Source: Streptomyces echinatus (GTDB lineage: Bacteria; Actinomycetota; Actinomycetes; Streptomycetales; Streptomycetaceae). From it: a stretch of DNA of 64,000 nt. Of this stretch, positions 57,094 through 64,000 are shown in pieces. The position numbers were made by a program, and so were the translations under genes. The stretch is from assembly GCF_014203595.1 (NCBI RefSeq), contig NZ_JACHJK010000018.1, positions 106,690 through 170,689 of the forward strand, written 5' to 3'. Within the stretch, counting starts at the first letter, position 1, and each line of letters starts with the position of its first letter. A model generated the notes under the pieces. The model was not told where the DNA came from, did not search any database, and was given only the letters and a program-made list of their open reading frames with translations.

Positions 57094-57837
57094 CTACACC
57101 TCCTCCTTCCCGAACGTGTCGCGGACCCGGTCGGCCAGTCCGCTCAGATTGGCCTCGAAGGTGAAGCCCTGCTCGAAGCGGTAGCTGCGGCGCACATCGA
57201 CCGGATCGATGCCGTTGAGGGCGGACTTGGCCATGCGCAGCAGCCTGCCGTCCTTGGCGGCGATCTCACGGGCCAGCTCCCGTGCCGCCCCCGGCAGCTG
57301 CGCGCGCGGCACCATACGCCAGACCGAGCCGTGCCCGTGCAGCTCGGCGGCGCTCGCGGTGCGTCCCGTGTAGTACATGGTGCGCATCAGGTGCTGGGGG
57401 ACCAGCCGGGCCAGATGGGTCGCGGCGCCCAGCGCGCCCCGGTCCAGCTCGGGCAGCCCGAAGGCGGCGTCCTCGCTCGCCACCACCGCGTCCGCGTTGC
57501 CCACCAGGCCGATCCCGCCGCCCAGGCAGAAGCCCTGCACGGCCGCGACGACGGGCGTCTCGCACTCGTAGACCGCGGCGAAGGCCTCCGCGCAGCCCTG
57601 GTTGGCGTCGATCAGGGCCTGCCGCCCGGTTGCCTGTATCTCCTTGATGTCCACGCCCGCGTTGAACCCCCGCCCCTCGGCGGCCAGCACCACGCACCGC
57701 ACCTCCGGGTCCCGGCCGGCCTCGCGCACGGCGTCGGCCAGGGCGAACCAGCCGCGCACCGGCAGCGCGTTGACCGGCGGATAGTCGACGGTGACCACGG
57801 AAATCCCCTTTTCCGGGGACGAACGGGAGACACCCAT
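57094..57837 (-). CDS. echA20: Enoyl-CoA hydratase/isomerase family, EchA20-like (ring D hydrolase)
   Basis: The 247-residue crotonase-fold protein has VTVDYPPVNALPVRGWFALA, EGRGFNAGVDIKEIQ, QGFCLGGGIGLVGNADA and LPELDRGALGAATHLARLVP. These match mycobacterial EchA20, which hydrolyses ring D of the HIP-derived CoA ester. ATG 57837 is chosen: GGAAAGG lies upstream, whereas the ORF's ATG at 57867 falls inside operator site B. It is the first gene of the leftward operon and divergent from two SDR genes. Confidence 0.88.
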   Translation of the reverse strand: MGVSRSSPEKGISVVTVDYPPVNALPVRGWFALADAVREAGRDPEVRCVVLAAEGRGFNAGVDIKEIQATGRQALIDANQGCAEAFAAVYECETPVVAAVQGFCLGGGIGLVGNADAVVASEDAAFGLPELDRGALGAATHLARLVPQHLMRTMYYTGRTASAAELHGHGSVWRMVPRAQLPGAARELAREIAAKDGRLLRMAKSALNGIDPVDVRRSYRFEQGFTFEANLSGLADRVRDTFGKEEV

Positions 57838-57856
57838 GGGCGCATCAGCTACCTTT

Positions 57857-57876
57857 CCACCAAACATTTGTTAGGT
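57857..57876. promoter_or_regulatory. KstR2-type operator between echA20 and the SDR genes (site B)
   Basis: CCACCAAACATTTGTTAGGT has the core ACCAAACATTTGTT, which fits AnCAAGnnCTTGnT at 8 of 10 defined bases. It shares ACCAAACAYTTGTTAGG with the reverse complement of site A, differing only at Y. It lies 19 bp upstream of the echA20 ATG and 46 bp upstream of the divergent SDR start. Confidence 0.75.
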
Positions 57877-57922
57877 GCGAGGGTTCGAAGCTAGCAGTCG
57901 GCACGGACAAGCGGGAGGGCCT

Positions 57923-58699
57923 GTGGACAACTCACTGCGCGGCAGCACCGTCGTGGTCACCGGAGGCACCCGGGGAGTGGGCGCCGGCATCGCCCGGGCC
58001 TTCGCCGAGGCGGGCGCCCGCGTCCTCGCCTGCGCCCGCAGACCCCCCGAACACCCGCTCGCCGGCGTTGAGTTCACCCCGCTGGACCTGCGCGACCCGC
58101 CCGCCGTCCGGGCCTTCTTCGCCGGACTGCCCCGGCTGGACGTCCTCGTCAACAACGCCGGCGGCACCCCCTTCCGGCGCCTCGCCGACGCGGGCGCCGA
58201 GCGGCACGCCAAGGTCATCGAACTGAACCTGATCACCCCGCTGACCGCGTCCCTCGCCGCCTACGAACACCTCAGGCGCAGCAGGGGCTCGATCCTGATG
58301 GTCGGCAGCGTCAGCGGCGGCCGCCCCTCGCCCGGTTCGGCCGCCTATGGCGCGGCCAAGGCGGGACTCGCCAGCCTGGCCTCCTCGATGGCCGTGGAAT
58401 GGGCGCCGGAGATCCGGGTCAACACCCTCGTGGCCGGCATGGTCCACACCGACTCGTCCCACCTCCACTACGGCGGCCCCGACGGCGTCGCCGCCGTCTC
58501 CCGCACCGTCCCGCTGGGCCGGCTGGCCCTCCCCGCCGACGTCGGAGCCGCCGCCGTCTTCCTCGCCTCCGACGCCGCCGCCTACATCAGCGGGGCGAGC
58601 CTGCACGTGCACGGCGGCGGGGAACGGCCCGCCTTCCTGGACGCCGCGACCGCCGGCCCCGACGTCCCGGACACCCCGACCGCCGGCAAGGAGAGCTGA
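57923..58699 (+). CDS. SDR oxidoreductase (Rv3549c-like) of the HIP cluster
   Basis: The 258-residue short-chain dehydrogenase has cofactor loop TGGTRGVGAGIARAFAEAG, VNNAGG, GSVSGG and the catalytic YGAAKAG. In mycobacteria an SDR gene occupies the same place, divergent from echA20. GCGGGAGGG lies upstream of the GTG. It is followed after 1 bp by a second SDR gene, so the two are one transcript under operator site B. The exact keto or hydroxyl step is unknown. Confidence 0.82.
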   Translation: MDNSLRGSTVVVTGGTRGVGAGIARAFAEAGARVLACARRPPEHPLAGVEFTPLDLRDPPAVRAFFAGLPRLDVLVNNAGGTPFRRLADAGAERHAKVIELNLITPLTASLAAYEHLRRSRGSILMVGSVSGGRPSPGSAAYGAAKAGLASLASSMAVEWAPEIRVNTLVAGMVHTDSSHLHYGGPDGVAAVSRTVPLGRLALPADVGAAAVFLASDAAAYISGASLHVHGGGERPAFLDAATAGPDVPDTPTAGKES

Positions 58700-58700
58700 G

Positions 58701-59606
58701 ATGAGCGGAATCTGCACCGGCCGGGTCGTCGTCGTCACCGGGGCCGGCCGCGGACTCGGCCGCGCGCACGCCCTCGCCTTCGCGGCCGAGGGCGCCCGGC
58801 TGGTCGTCAACGATCTCGGCGTCGCACTGGACGGGGCGCCGGCCGGAGCGAGCCCCGCGGACGCCGTCGTGGCGGAGATCCGCGCCGCGGGCGGCGAGGC
58901 GGTGGCGCACGGCGGGGACATCGCCACGGCCGACGGCGCCGCCTCCCTGATACGGACCGCCCTCGACACGTACGGCCGCCTCGACACCCTGGTGAACAAC
59001 GCCGGTTTCCTGCGCGACCGCATGCTGGTCAACCTCGGCGAGGACGACTGGGACGCGGTGATCCGGGTCCATCTCAAGGGCCACTTCCTGCCGATGCGGC
59101 ACGCCGCCGCGCACTGGCGCGCCGAGGCCAAGGCGGGACGCGTCCCGGTGGCCCGGGTCGTGAACACCAGCAGCGGAGCCGGCCTGCTGGGCTCGGTCGG
59201 ACAGGGCAACTACAGCGCCGCCAAGGCCGGGATCGTCGGCCTCACGCTCGTCGCGGCCGCCGAACTGGCCCGCTACGGCGTCCAGGTCAACGCGGTGGCA
59301 CCGGCCGCCCGGACCCGCATGACGGAGCGCGCCTTCGCCACGGCCATGGCGGCCCCGGCCGCCGGTTTCGACGCCATGGCACCGGAGAACGTCTCCCCGC
59401 TCGTGGTCTGGCTCGGCTCGGCCGGGAGCGCGGAGGTGACCGGCCGGGTGTTCGAGGCCGACGGCGGCCGGATCACCGTCATGGAGGGCTGGCGCCCCGG
59501 CCCCACCACCGACAAGGGCGCCCGCTGGACACCCGCCGAGGCGGGCGAGGCGACCCGCGAACTGCTCGCCGCGGCCGAGCCGCCGGGGCGGGTCCACGGC
59601 ACATGA
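58701..59606 (+). CDS. SDR oxidoreductase (Rv3548c-like) of the HIP cluster
   Basis: The 301-residue short-chain dehydrogenase is of the longer hydroxyacyl-CoA/17-beta-HSD4-like type. It has TGAGRGLGRAHALAFAAEGA, VNDLGVALDG, NNAGFLRDRMLVN, NTSSGAGLLG and NYSAAKAG. The C-terminal ~30 residues are an Ala/Glu-rich tail. It starts 1 bp after the previous SDR stop. The position matches mycobacterial Rv3548c. It is likely a beta-oxidation-type hydroxyacyl-CoA dehydrogenase in the steroid-ring pathway, by inference. Confidence 0.82.
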   Translation: MSGICTGRVVVVTGAGRGLGRAHALAFAAEGARLVVNDLGVALDGAPAGASPADAVVAEIRAAGGEAVAHGGDIATADGAASLIRTALDTYGRLDTLVNNAGFLRDRMLVNLGEDDWDAVIRVHLKGHFLPMRHAAAHWRAEAKAGRVPVARVVNTSSGAGLLGSVGQGNYSAAKAGIVGLTLVAAAELARYGVQVNAVAPAARTRMTERAFATAMAAPAAGFDAMAPENVSPLVVWLGSAGSAEVTGRVFEADGGRITVMEGWRPGPTTDKGARWTPAEAGEATRELLAAAEPPGRVHGT

Positions 59607-59730
59607 CGCCACCGCGGCGCCACCACGACCGGCGACGACACGGCGGTGCGGGCACGTCCCCCTCGGGCGAAGCCGGCAGCGGGGGAGCGGTGCCAGGGCC
59701 CGCGAGCCGACATGATCCGCACGAGCGGGC

Positions 59731-59790
59731 CCGAGGTGACCGTACGGCCCCGGGGGTGGACGTGCGGCCCCGGTGGTGACCGTGCGGCCC
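59731..59790. repeat. 20-bp tandem repeat, three copies, between convergent genes
   Basis: Three adjacent 20-bp units of the form CxGxGGTGxxCGTxCGGCCC start at 59731, 59751 and 59771, in the 201-bp gap between the HIP cluster and the HExxH protein gene. No other feature is seen in that gap. Confidence 0.75.
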
Positions 59791-59807
59791 CGCCCGTGTC
59801 CGGCGGA

Positions 59808-60689
59808 CTACGTGTCGCACTCCAGTACGGTCCGGCACAACCCGCACCGCGCCCTGACCCGCCCCCGCACCGGCACCCTGATCCGCTGGTGGCAGGTCGG
59901 GCAGGGAAACGAGACCCGCAGCCGGCCGGCGGGATCCGGGGTGAACGCGTAGGGGACCGCCGACGGGGCGGTGGCGGCGTGCCGGCGGTCGTGCGCGTAG
60001 CGGCGGCGGCCCGCCCAGCCCGCCCCGGTCAGCGGCGGCTGCTGCCCGTCCTGGCGGGCCCGGGCCAGCCCCTTGACGTAGGCGGTGTACGCCTGCGGGC
60101 TGGTGAACCACACGGAAGGGTCCTCCCCCAGCAGCAGGGCCCGCTTGGCCAGGACGTAACCGAACTCCTCCGGGGTGAGATAGCCGAGCTTCTGCGAGGA
60201 GACCGCGTCCTCCCGGTAGGCGTCCAGCAGCAGCCAGCCCGCGCCCAGGTAGGCCGTCGTGGTGTCCGTCAGGATCTCGTTCTCCGCCGTCGTCGGGAAC
60301 GACAGGCCCAGGCGGTGCAGATAGACGTGCGCCACCTCGTGGGCGAGCGCTGCGCCGATGTCCCCGCGATGGGTGCGGAAACGGTCGTTCAGTTCCACGA
60401 AGTACTCCGGGCCCGCCGTCAGTTCGACGTTCGCCGCGTGGGTCATCTCCCGGAAGCCGACGATCAGCCGCGCGTCCGGCAGCCGGAAGTGCCGCACGAT
60501 CTCCCGGGCCACGCGCTGCGCACCCAGATGCAGGTCATCGGTGTCGCAGAAGGCCACGTCGGCGGGGGCGACGCTGGCCGAGAACGTCTCGATGGTGTCC
60601 CGGGACAGACGCCGGTACAACGCGGTGACGGCGGCCCGCACCGTCTCCAGGTGCGGGTACCCGTGCTCGACCGGTCCGCCGTTCGCCAC
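59808..60689 (-). CDS. HExxH metallopeptidase-like protein with C-terminal zinc ribbon
   Basis: The 293-residue protein has a zincin-type motif AHEVAHVYLHRLG near residue 115, followed ~20 residues later by ENEILTDTTTAYLGAG, where a third metal ligand could lie. The C-terminal ~35 residues hold two Cys pairs (CPTCHQRIRVPVRG, ARCGLCRTVLECDT), forming a zinc ribbon. No signal peptide is seen, so it is probably cytoplasmic. I do not recognise a named family; a protease or a metal-dependent hydrolase is possible. The GTG at 60689 is the best-placed start before the conserved region but is uncertain. Confidence 0.68.
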   Translation of the reverse strand: MANGGPVEHGYPHLETVRAAVTALYRRLSRDTIETFSASVAPADVAFCDTDDLHLGAQRVAREIVRHFRLPDARLIVGFREMTHAANVELTAGPEYFVELNDRFRTHRGDIGAALAHEVAHVYLHRLGLSFPTTAENEILTDTTTAYLGAGWLLLDAYREDAVSSQKLGYLTPEEFGYVLAKRALLLGEDPSVWFTSPQAYTAYVKGLARARQDGQQPPLTGAGWAGRRRYAHDRRHAATAPSAVPYAFTPDPAGRLRVSFPCPTCHQRIRVPVRGRVRARCGLCRTVLECDT

Positions 60690-60753
60690 CTCGGCACCCC
60701 CAAAGACGCCGGAACTCCGCCCGGCCTCCACTGTAGGCGCGGCGGGCCGCCGG

Positions 60754-62508
60754 TCACACGGGCAGCAGCCGGGGCGCCGGCCGGTCCGGATCCACCCCCT
60801 GCAGCTCCAGCACCCACACCTCGTTCTCCCCCTCCCGCAGCACCGGCCCGGGCACGTACAGGGACCGCTGCGGGCCCACCGACCAGTAGCGGCCCAGGCC
60901 GAACCCGTTGACCCAGACGAAGCCACGGGTCCAGCCGGGCAGCTCCAGCCGCGCGTCCCCGGCCCCGCGGACCGTGACACCGCCCCGGTACAGCCCCGCG
61001 ACGCCCTCCCCGGGCGGCGCGCCGTACGGCACCGCCGCCACACCGCCGGCGAAGGCGTCCAGGTCCAGCCCACGCGCGCGTACCCCGTGCAGATACTGCC
61101 GCTCGTGCAGGATGCCGCCGGTGATCCCCTTGGCCTCGCCGAAGCGCGGCCCGTAGTTCACCCTTCCGAGGGACTCCACCCACAGCTCCACGCACGCGGG
61201 ACCCGCGACGGGCTCCTTCAGCCGGGGCTCCTCCTCGGTGAGCACCCCGGCCCGCTCGCCGTCGACGTACACCACCGCCAGGTCCCGCAGCCCGCGCACA
61301 GTCAGCGGATACGGCTGCCGGGGCCCAGGCACGTCCACCTCGTAGCGCACCAGGCCCCGGGTGACGCTCAGTTCCTCGAAGGTGGGCGGCACCGGTGCCA
61401 CCGTCTCCTCGCCGCCCAGCGTCCGAAGGACGTCCCCGAGGGAGGACCAGCCGTCGAGGGTCACCTCCGCCGGCCGGCCCAGCGGCGCGGGCCGCTGCGG
61501 CGGTTGGGGCAGGGGACCGGCGTGGTACTCCGCCAGCACCTCGCGGAAGCGCCAGAACTTCTCCGTCGGGCGGCCGTACTCGTCCACGGGCGCGTCGTAG
61601 TCGTACGACGTCACGTCCGGCTCCAGCGGACCCTCGTGCAGAGCGCCGCCCCGATTGGCGCCCGCCCAGCCGTCGAAACTCGTGCCGCCGTGCGCCATGT
61701 AGAGGTTCACCGACGCCCCGCACTCCAGGATCTCCCGCAGCACGCCCGCGGCCTCCCCGGGGTCCCGCACGGCGTGCTCGCCGCCCCAGTGGCCGAACCA
61801 GCCGCACCAGAACTCCATGCACATCAGCGGGCCCGTGGGGCGGTGCCGGCGCAGCGTGGCGAACGCCTCGCGCGCGTGGGAGCCGAAGTTCACCGTGGCG
61901 AGCACGCCGGGCAGCGAGCCGCCGGTCAGCATGTGGTCCTCGGGGCCGTCCGAGGTGAACAGCGCGGCCGTGACGCCCTGGGCGCGCAGCAGACCGGCCA
62001 GCCGCTCCAGATAGCCGGTGTCGCTGCCGTAGCTGCCGTACTCGTTCTCGACCTGCACCAGGATCACCGGGCCGTCCCGATCGATCTGCCGGGGCACGAT
62101 CTCCCGCGCCAGATGACGGAACCAGCGCCGTACATGGGACAGATAACGCTCGTCCCGCGTACGCGCGCGCGTGCCCGGCTCACCCGTCACCCAGGGCGGC
62201 AGACCGCCGTTCTCCCACTCGGCGCAGATGTAGGGGCCCGGCCGCACGATCGCCCACAGGCCCGCCTCCCCCACCGCGTCCAGGAACCGGCCGAGCGCCC
62301 GCACGTCCCGGTGGGCGCCCGGCACCGGCCGGTGCAGGTTCCACGGCACGTAGGTCTCCACGCAGTTCAGGCCCATCGCCCGCAGCATCGCCAGCCGGTG
62401 CCGCCAATGGCCCTCGTGCACCCGGAAGTAGTGCAGCGCCCCGGACAACAGCCGTACCGGCCGCCCGTCCAGCAGGAAGTCCGCTTCCCCCACCGTGAAC
62501 TCGCTCAT
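60754..62508 (-). CDS. Beta-galactosidase, glycoside hydrolase family 35
   Basis: The 584-residue protein begins with the GH35 barrel: LLSGALHYFRV, GLNCVETYVPWNLH, GPYICAEWENGGLPPW. The acid/base is Glu156 in VQVENEYGSYG and the nucleophile is Glu232 in MCMEFWCGWFGHWGG. C-terminal beta-sandwich domains end in GFVWVNGFGLGRYW. No signal peptide is visible, so it likely acts in the cytoplasm on imported oligosaccharides. ATG 62508, preceded by GAGGGTGG, is favoured over 62523. It is divergent from an AraC-type regulator, the likely controller. Confidence 0.93.
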   Translation of the reverse strand: MSEFTVGEADFLLDGRPVRLLSGALHYFRVHEGHWRHRLAMLRAMGLNCVETYVPWNLHRPVPGAHRDVRALGRFLDAVGEAGLWAIVRPGPYICAEWENGGLPPWVTGEPGTRARTRDERYLSHVRRWFRHLAREIVPRQIDRDGPVILVQVENEYGSYGSDTGYLERLAGLLRAQGVTAALFTSDGPEDHMLTGGSLPGVLATVNFGSHAREAFATLRRHRPTGPLMCMEFWCGWFGHWGGEHAVRDPGEAAGVLREILECGASVNLYMAHGGTSFDGWAGANRGGALHEGPLEPDVTSYDYDAPVDEYGRPTEKFWRFREVLAEYHAGPLPQPPQRPAPLGRPAEVTLDGWSSLGDVLRTLGGEETVAPVPPTFEELSVTRGLVRYEVDVPGPRQPYPLTVRGLRDLAVVYVDGERAGVLTEEEPRLKEPVAGPACVELWVESLGRVNYGPRFGEAKGITGGILHERQYLHGVRARGLDLDAFAGGVAAVPYGAPPGEGVAGLYRGGVTVRGAGDARLELPGWTRGFVWVNGFGLGRYWSVGPQRSLYVPGPVLREGENEVWVLELQGVDPDRPAPRLLPV

Positions 62509-62600
62509 GCCGCCCACCCTCATCCCTTCCGGTGATCAGCGCCATGGACGAAGATCGGCGCTGCTTGGACAAAAGTCCGCGGGCCCGGCCCCCGAGAGCC

Positions 62601-62712
62601 CGCGGGCACGGCCCGTGAGAGTCCGTGAGAAATCGCGGGCACGGTCCGTGAGCGTCCGCGGACACCGAATCCGCGGGAGCCCGCCGGCACCGAATCCGCG
62701 GGGACCCGCCGG
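62601..62712. repeat. Two sets of direct repeats in the GH35/AraC intergenic region
   Basis: A 25-bp unit beginning CGCGGGCACGG occurs at 62601 and 62634 (23 of 25 identical). A second 25-bp unit, CACCGAATCCGCGGG..., is tandem at 62663 and 62688 (23 of 25 identical). They fill most of the 221-bp divergent promoter region and could be AraC-type binding sites or slippage repeats. Confidence 0.65.
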
Positions 62713-62729
62713 CACCGGGAGGAGCGCCG

Positions 62730-63620
62730 ATGTACCGGACCTGGATGCGGTTCTTCAGCCCCGCCCCCGCCCACCACCGCCTCGGCCTGGTCTGTCTGGG
62801 CGTCGGCCTGCAGCACGGCGCGCTGCCCACCGTCGGCCCACGCACGCTCGACCACCACGTGGCCGTGGTGATCAGCTCGGGCGGCGGCTGGTACCGGGGC
62901 GCCGACGGCCGCCGTACCACCGTCACCGCGCCCGCCCTGCTGTGGCTCACCCCCGGCGTGCCCCACCACTACGCGCCCGACCCGGACACCGGCTGGGACG
63001 AGGGCTTCGTCGACTTCGCCGGACCCGCCACCACGGCCTACCGCGAACTCGGCTACATCGAACCCGACCGGCCCGTCGTCCCCCTCTCCGACGCCTCCGG
63101 CCCCCGCGCCGTCATCACCCGCATCGCCCGCGCCGCCCGCCGCGGCAACCCCCTGCTGGAGGTGGAGACCGGCGCCGCCGTCCACGAACTCCTCGTCGCC
63201 CTGCGCCGCGCCCGCGCCGACCTCGCCCCCGACGGCGACCAGGTCCTCGCGGCCCTGGCCCGTGACGCCTGCGCGCCGATGAGCGTCGCCGACCACGCCG
63301 CCCGGCACGGCATGACCACGGCCGAGCTGCGCGGCGCCGTCCGCCGCGCCGCCGGATGCAGCCCCAAGGACTACCTGCTCGGCATCCGCCTCGGCCGCGC
63401 CAAGGAACTCCTCGCCACCACCGAACTGCCCGTCGCGGCCGTCGCCCGCCGCGTCGGCTACGACGACCCCGCCTACTTCTCCCGGCTGTTCACCCGCCGC
63501 GTCGGCCTCGCCCCCGTACGGTTCCGCGCCCAGCAGGGCCGCGCCGTCCCCGGCGGCTGGAGCGACCGCGTCCCGGACCCCGGCGACCCACCGATGATCC
63601 ACTCCCCGGACGCCCCGTAG
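62730..63620 (+). CDS. AraC-family transcriptional regulator
   Basis: The 296-residue protein has an N-terminal cupin-type sensing domain (about 20-130, including PALLWLTPGVPHHYAPD). The C-terminal AraC double HTH (about 185-280) is marked by VADHAARHGMTTAELRGAVR, GCSPKDYLLGIRLGRAKELL, and PVAAVARRVGYDDPAYFSRL followed by FTRRVGLAPVRFR. GGGAGGAG lies 6 nt before the ATG. It is divergent from the GH35 gene, with direct repeats between them, so it probably activates that gene in response to a galactoside-type sugar (inference). Confidence 0.92.
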   Translation: MYRTWMRFFSPAPAHHRLGLVCLGVGLQHGALPTVGPRTLDHHVAVVISSGGGWYRGADGRRTTVTAPALLWLTPGVPHHYAPDPDTGWDEGFVDFAGPATTAYRELGYIEPDRPVVPLSDASGPRAVITRIARAARRGNPLLEVETGAAVHELLVALRRARADLAPDGDQVLAALARDACAPMSVADHAARHGMTTAELRGAVRRAAGCSPKDYLLGIRLGRAKELLATTELPVAAVARRVGYDDPAYFSRLFTRRVGLAPVRFRAQQGRAVPGGWSDRVPDPGDPPMIHSPDAP

Positions 63621-63654
63621 GGCCGGGCCGGTCCAGCACATAGGGTTGACCCCC

Positions 63655-64000
63655 ATGACCACCAGCAACACCGGCACCGGTGCCGTGGACCCCGAGGTCC
63701 GTCAGGAACTGGAACGGCTGCGCGACAGCATCGACAACATCGACGCGGCCGTCGTCCACATGCTCGCCGAGCGCTTCAAGGCCACCCAGCAGGTCGGCCG
63801 CCTCAAGGCGCTGCACCAGCTGCCGCCCGCCGACCCCGGCCGGGAGGCCCGGCAGATCGACCGGCTGCGCCGCCTCGCCGAGAACGCCAAGCTCGATCCC
63901 GCGTTCGCCGAGAAGTTCCTGAACTTCATCATCGCTGAAGTGATCAGACACCACGAAAGCCTCGCCGACGAGGCCCTGACCAGCAACGGAACCTCAGAGT
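63655..64000 (+). CDS. Chorismate mutase, AroQ type (3' end outside the window)
   Basis: The first 115 codons are visible and the frame is open to the right edge. The all-helical AroQ pattern is clear: ELERLRDSIDNIDAAVVHML, ERFKATQQVGRLKA and FAEKFLNFIIAEVIRHH. It converts chorismate to prephenate for Phe/Tyr synthesis, competing with TrpE for chorismate. CATAGG lies 9 nt before the ATG with no Shine-Dalgarno, suggesting leaderless expression. Confidence 0.88.
   Translation, partial: MTTSNTGTGAVDPEVRQELERLRDSIDNIDAAVVHMLAERFKATQQVGRLKALHQLPPADPGREARQIDRLRRLAENAKLDPAFAEKFLNFIIAEVIRHHESLADEALTSNGTSE

Noticed and set aside
57838..57867. ATG at 57867 as the echA20 start
   Set aside because: It lies inside operator site B and adds ten non-conserved residues; ATG 57837 is better placed.

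Overview
The window is very GC-rich chromosomal DNA from a Streptomyces-type actinomycete. Third-codon positions are almost all G or C, GTG starts are frequent, and neighbouring genes often overlap as ATGA or GTGA. The order dnaE ... hisD-C-B-H-priA-hisF ... hisI-trpE ... trpC-trpM-trpB-trpA ... lgt ... gltB-gltD ... chorismate mutase is, from memory, the conserved core-chromosome his/trp region of Streptomyces. I see no rRNA, tRNA, insertion sequence, prophage, CRISPR array or secondary-metabolite cluster.

Layout. 1-6.4 kb: the start of a thioredoxin-like membrane protein, a small membrane protein, a DUF2252 protein and dnaE, encoding the replicative polymerase with an intact PHP domain. 6.5-13 kb: an NYN-domain protein, an ABC exporter pair, a membrane protein, a YbaK-type deacylase, a stand-alone LON-domain protein and a helical protein. 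13.2-20.8 kb: a membrane-anchored repeat protein, then the his operon. PriA there probably serves both histidine and tryptophan synthesis. A 54-residue membrane microprotein and a RidA protein are embedded in the operon. 20.8-22.7 kb: an ArsR-type regulator and an MFS pump behind a large palindrome. 22.7-30.5 kb: hisI, trpE, trpC, trpM, trpB, trpA and small membrane proteins. hisG, hisE, trpD, trpG and trpF are absent. 30.6-32.5 kb: a DsbA-like protein and lgt.

32.6-41.1 kb is a leftward, translationally coupled seven-gene operon: four different ADP-ribosylglycohydrolase-fold proteins, a ribokinase, a CaiB-type CoA-transferase and a CitE-like CoA lyase. Its pathway is unknown to me and it is the most open-ended system here. 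41.4-49.5 kb: a VIT-family Fe/Mn transporter, gltBD behind a GlnR-like box, and a VWA protein.

49.6-59.6 kb matches the mycobacterial KstR2 regulon for steroid C/D-ring (HIP) catabolism almost gene for gene: ipdE2-ipdE1, ipdF-kstR2-fadA6, ipdC-ipdB-ipdA-echA20 and two SDR genes. Its two divergent promoter regions carry the same operator-like sequence, close to the KstR2 motif. This should be a self-contained regulon under the encoded TetR protein. 59.8-64 kb: an HExxH protein with a zinc ribbon, a GH35 beta-galactosidase divergent from an AraC-type regulator, and the start of chorismate mutase.

Many genes have a TANNNT- or CANNAT-like hexamer 6-10 nt before the start codon and no Shine-Dalgarno sequence, which suggests leaderless transcription.
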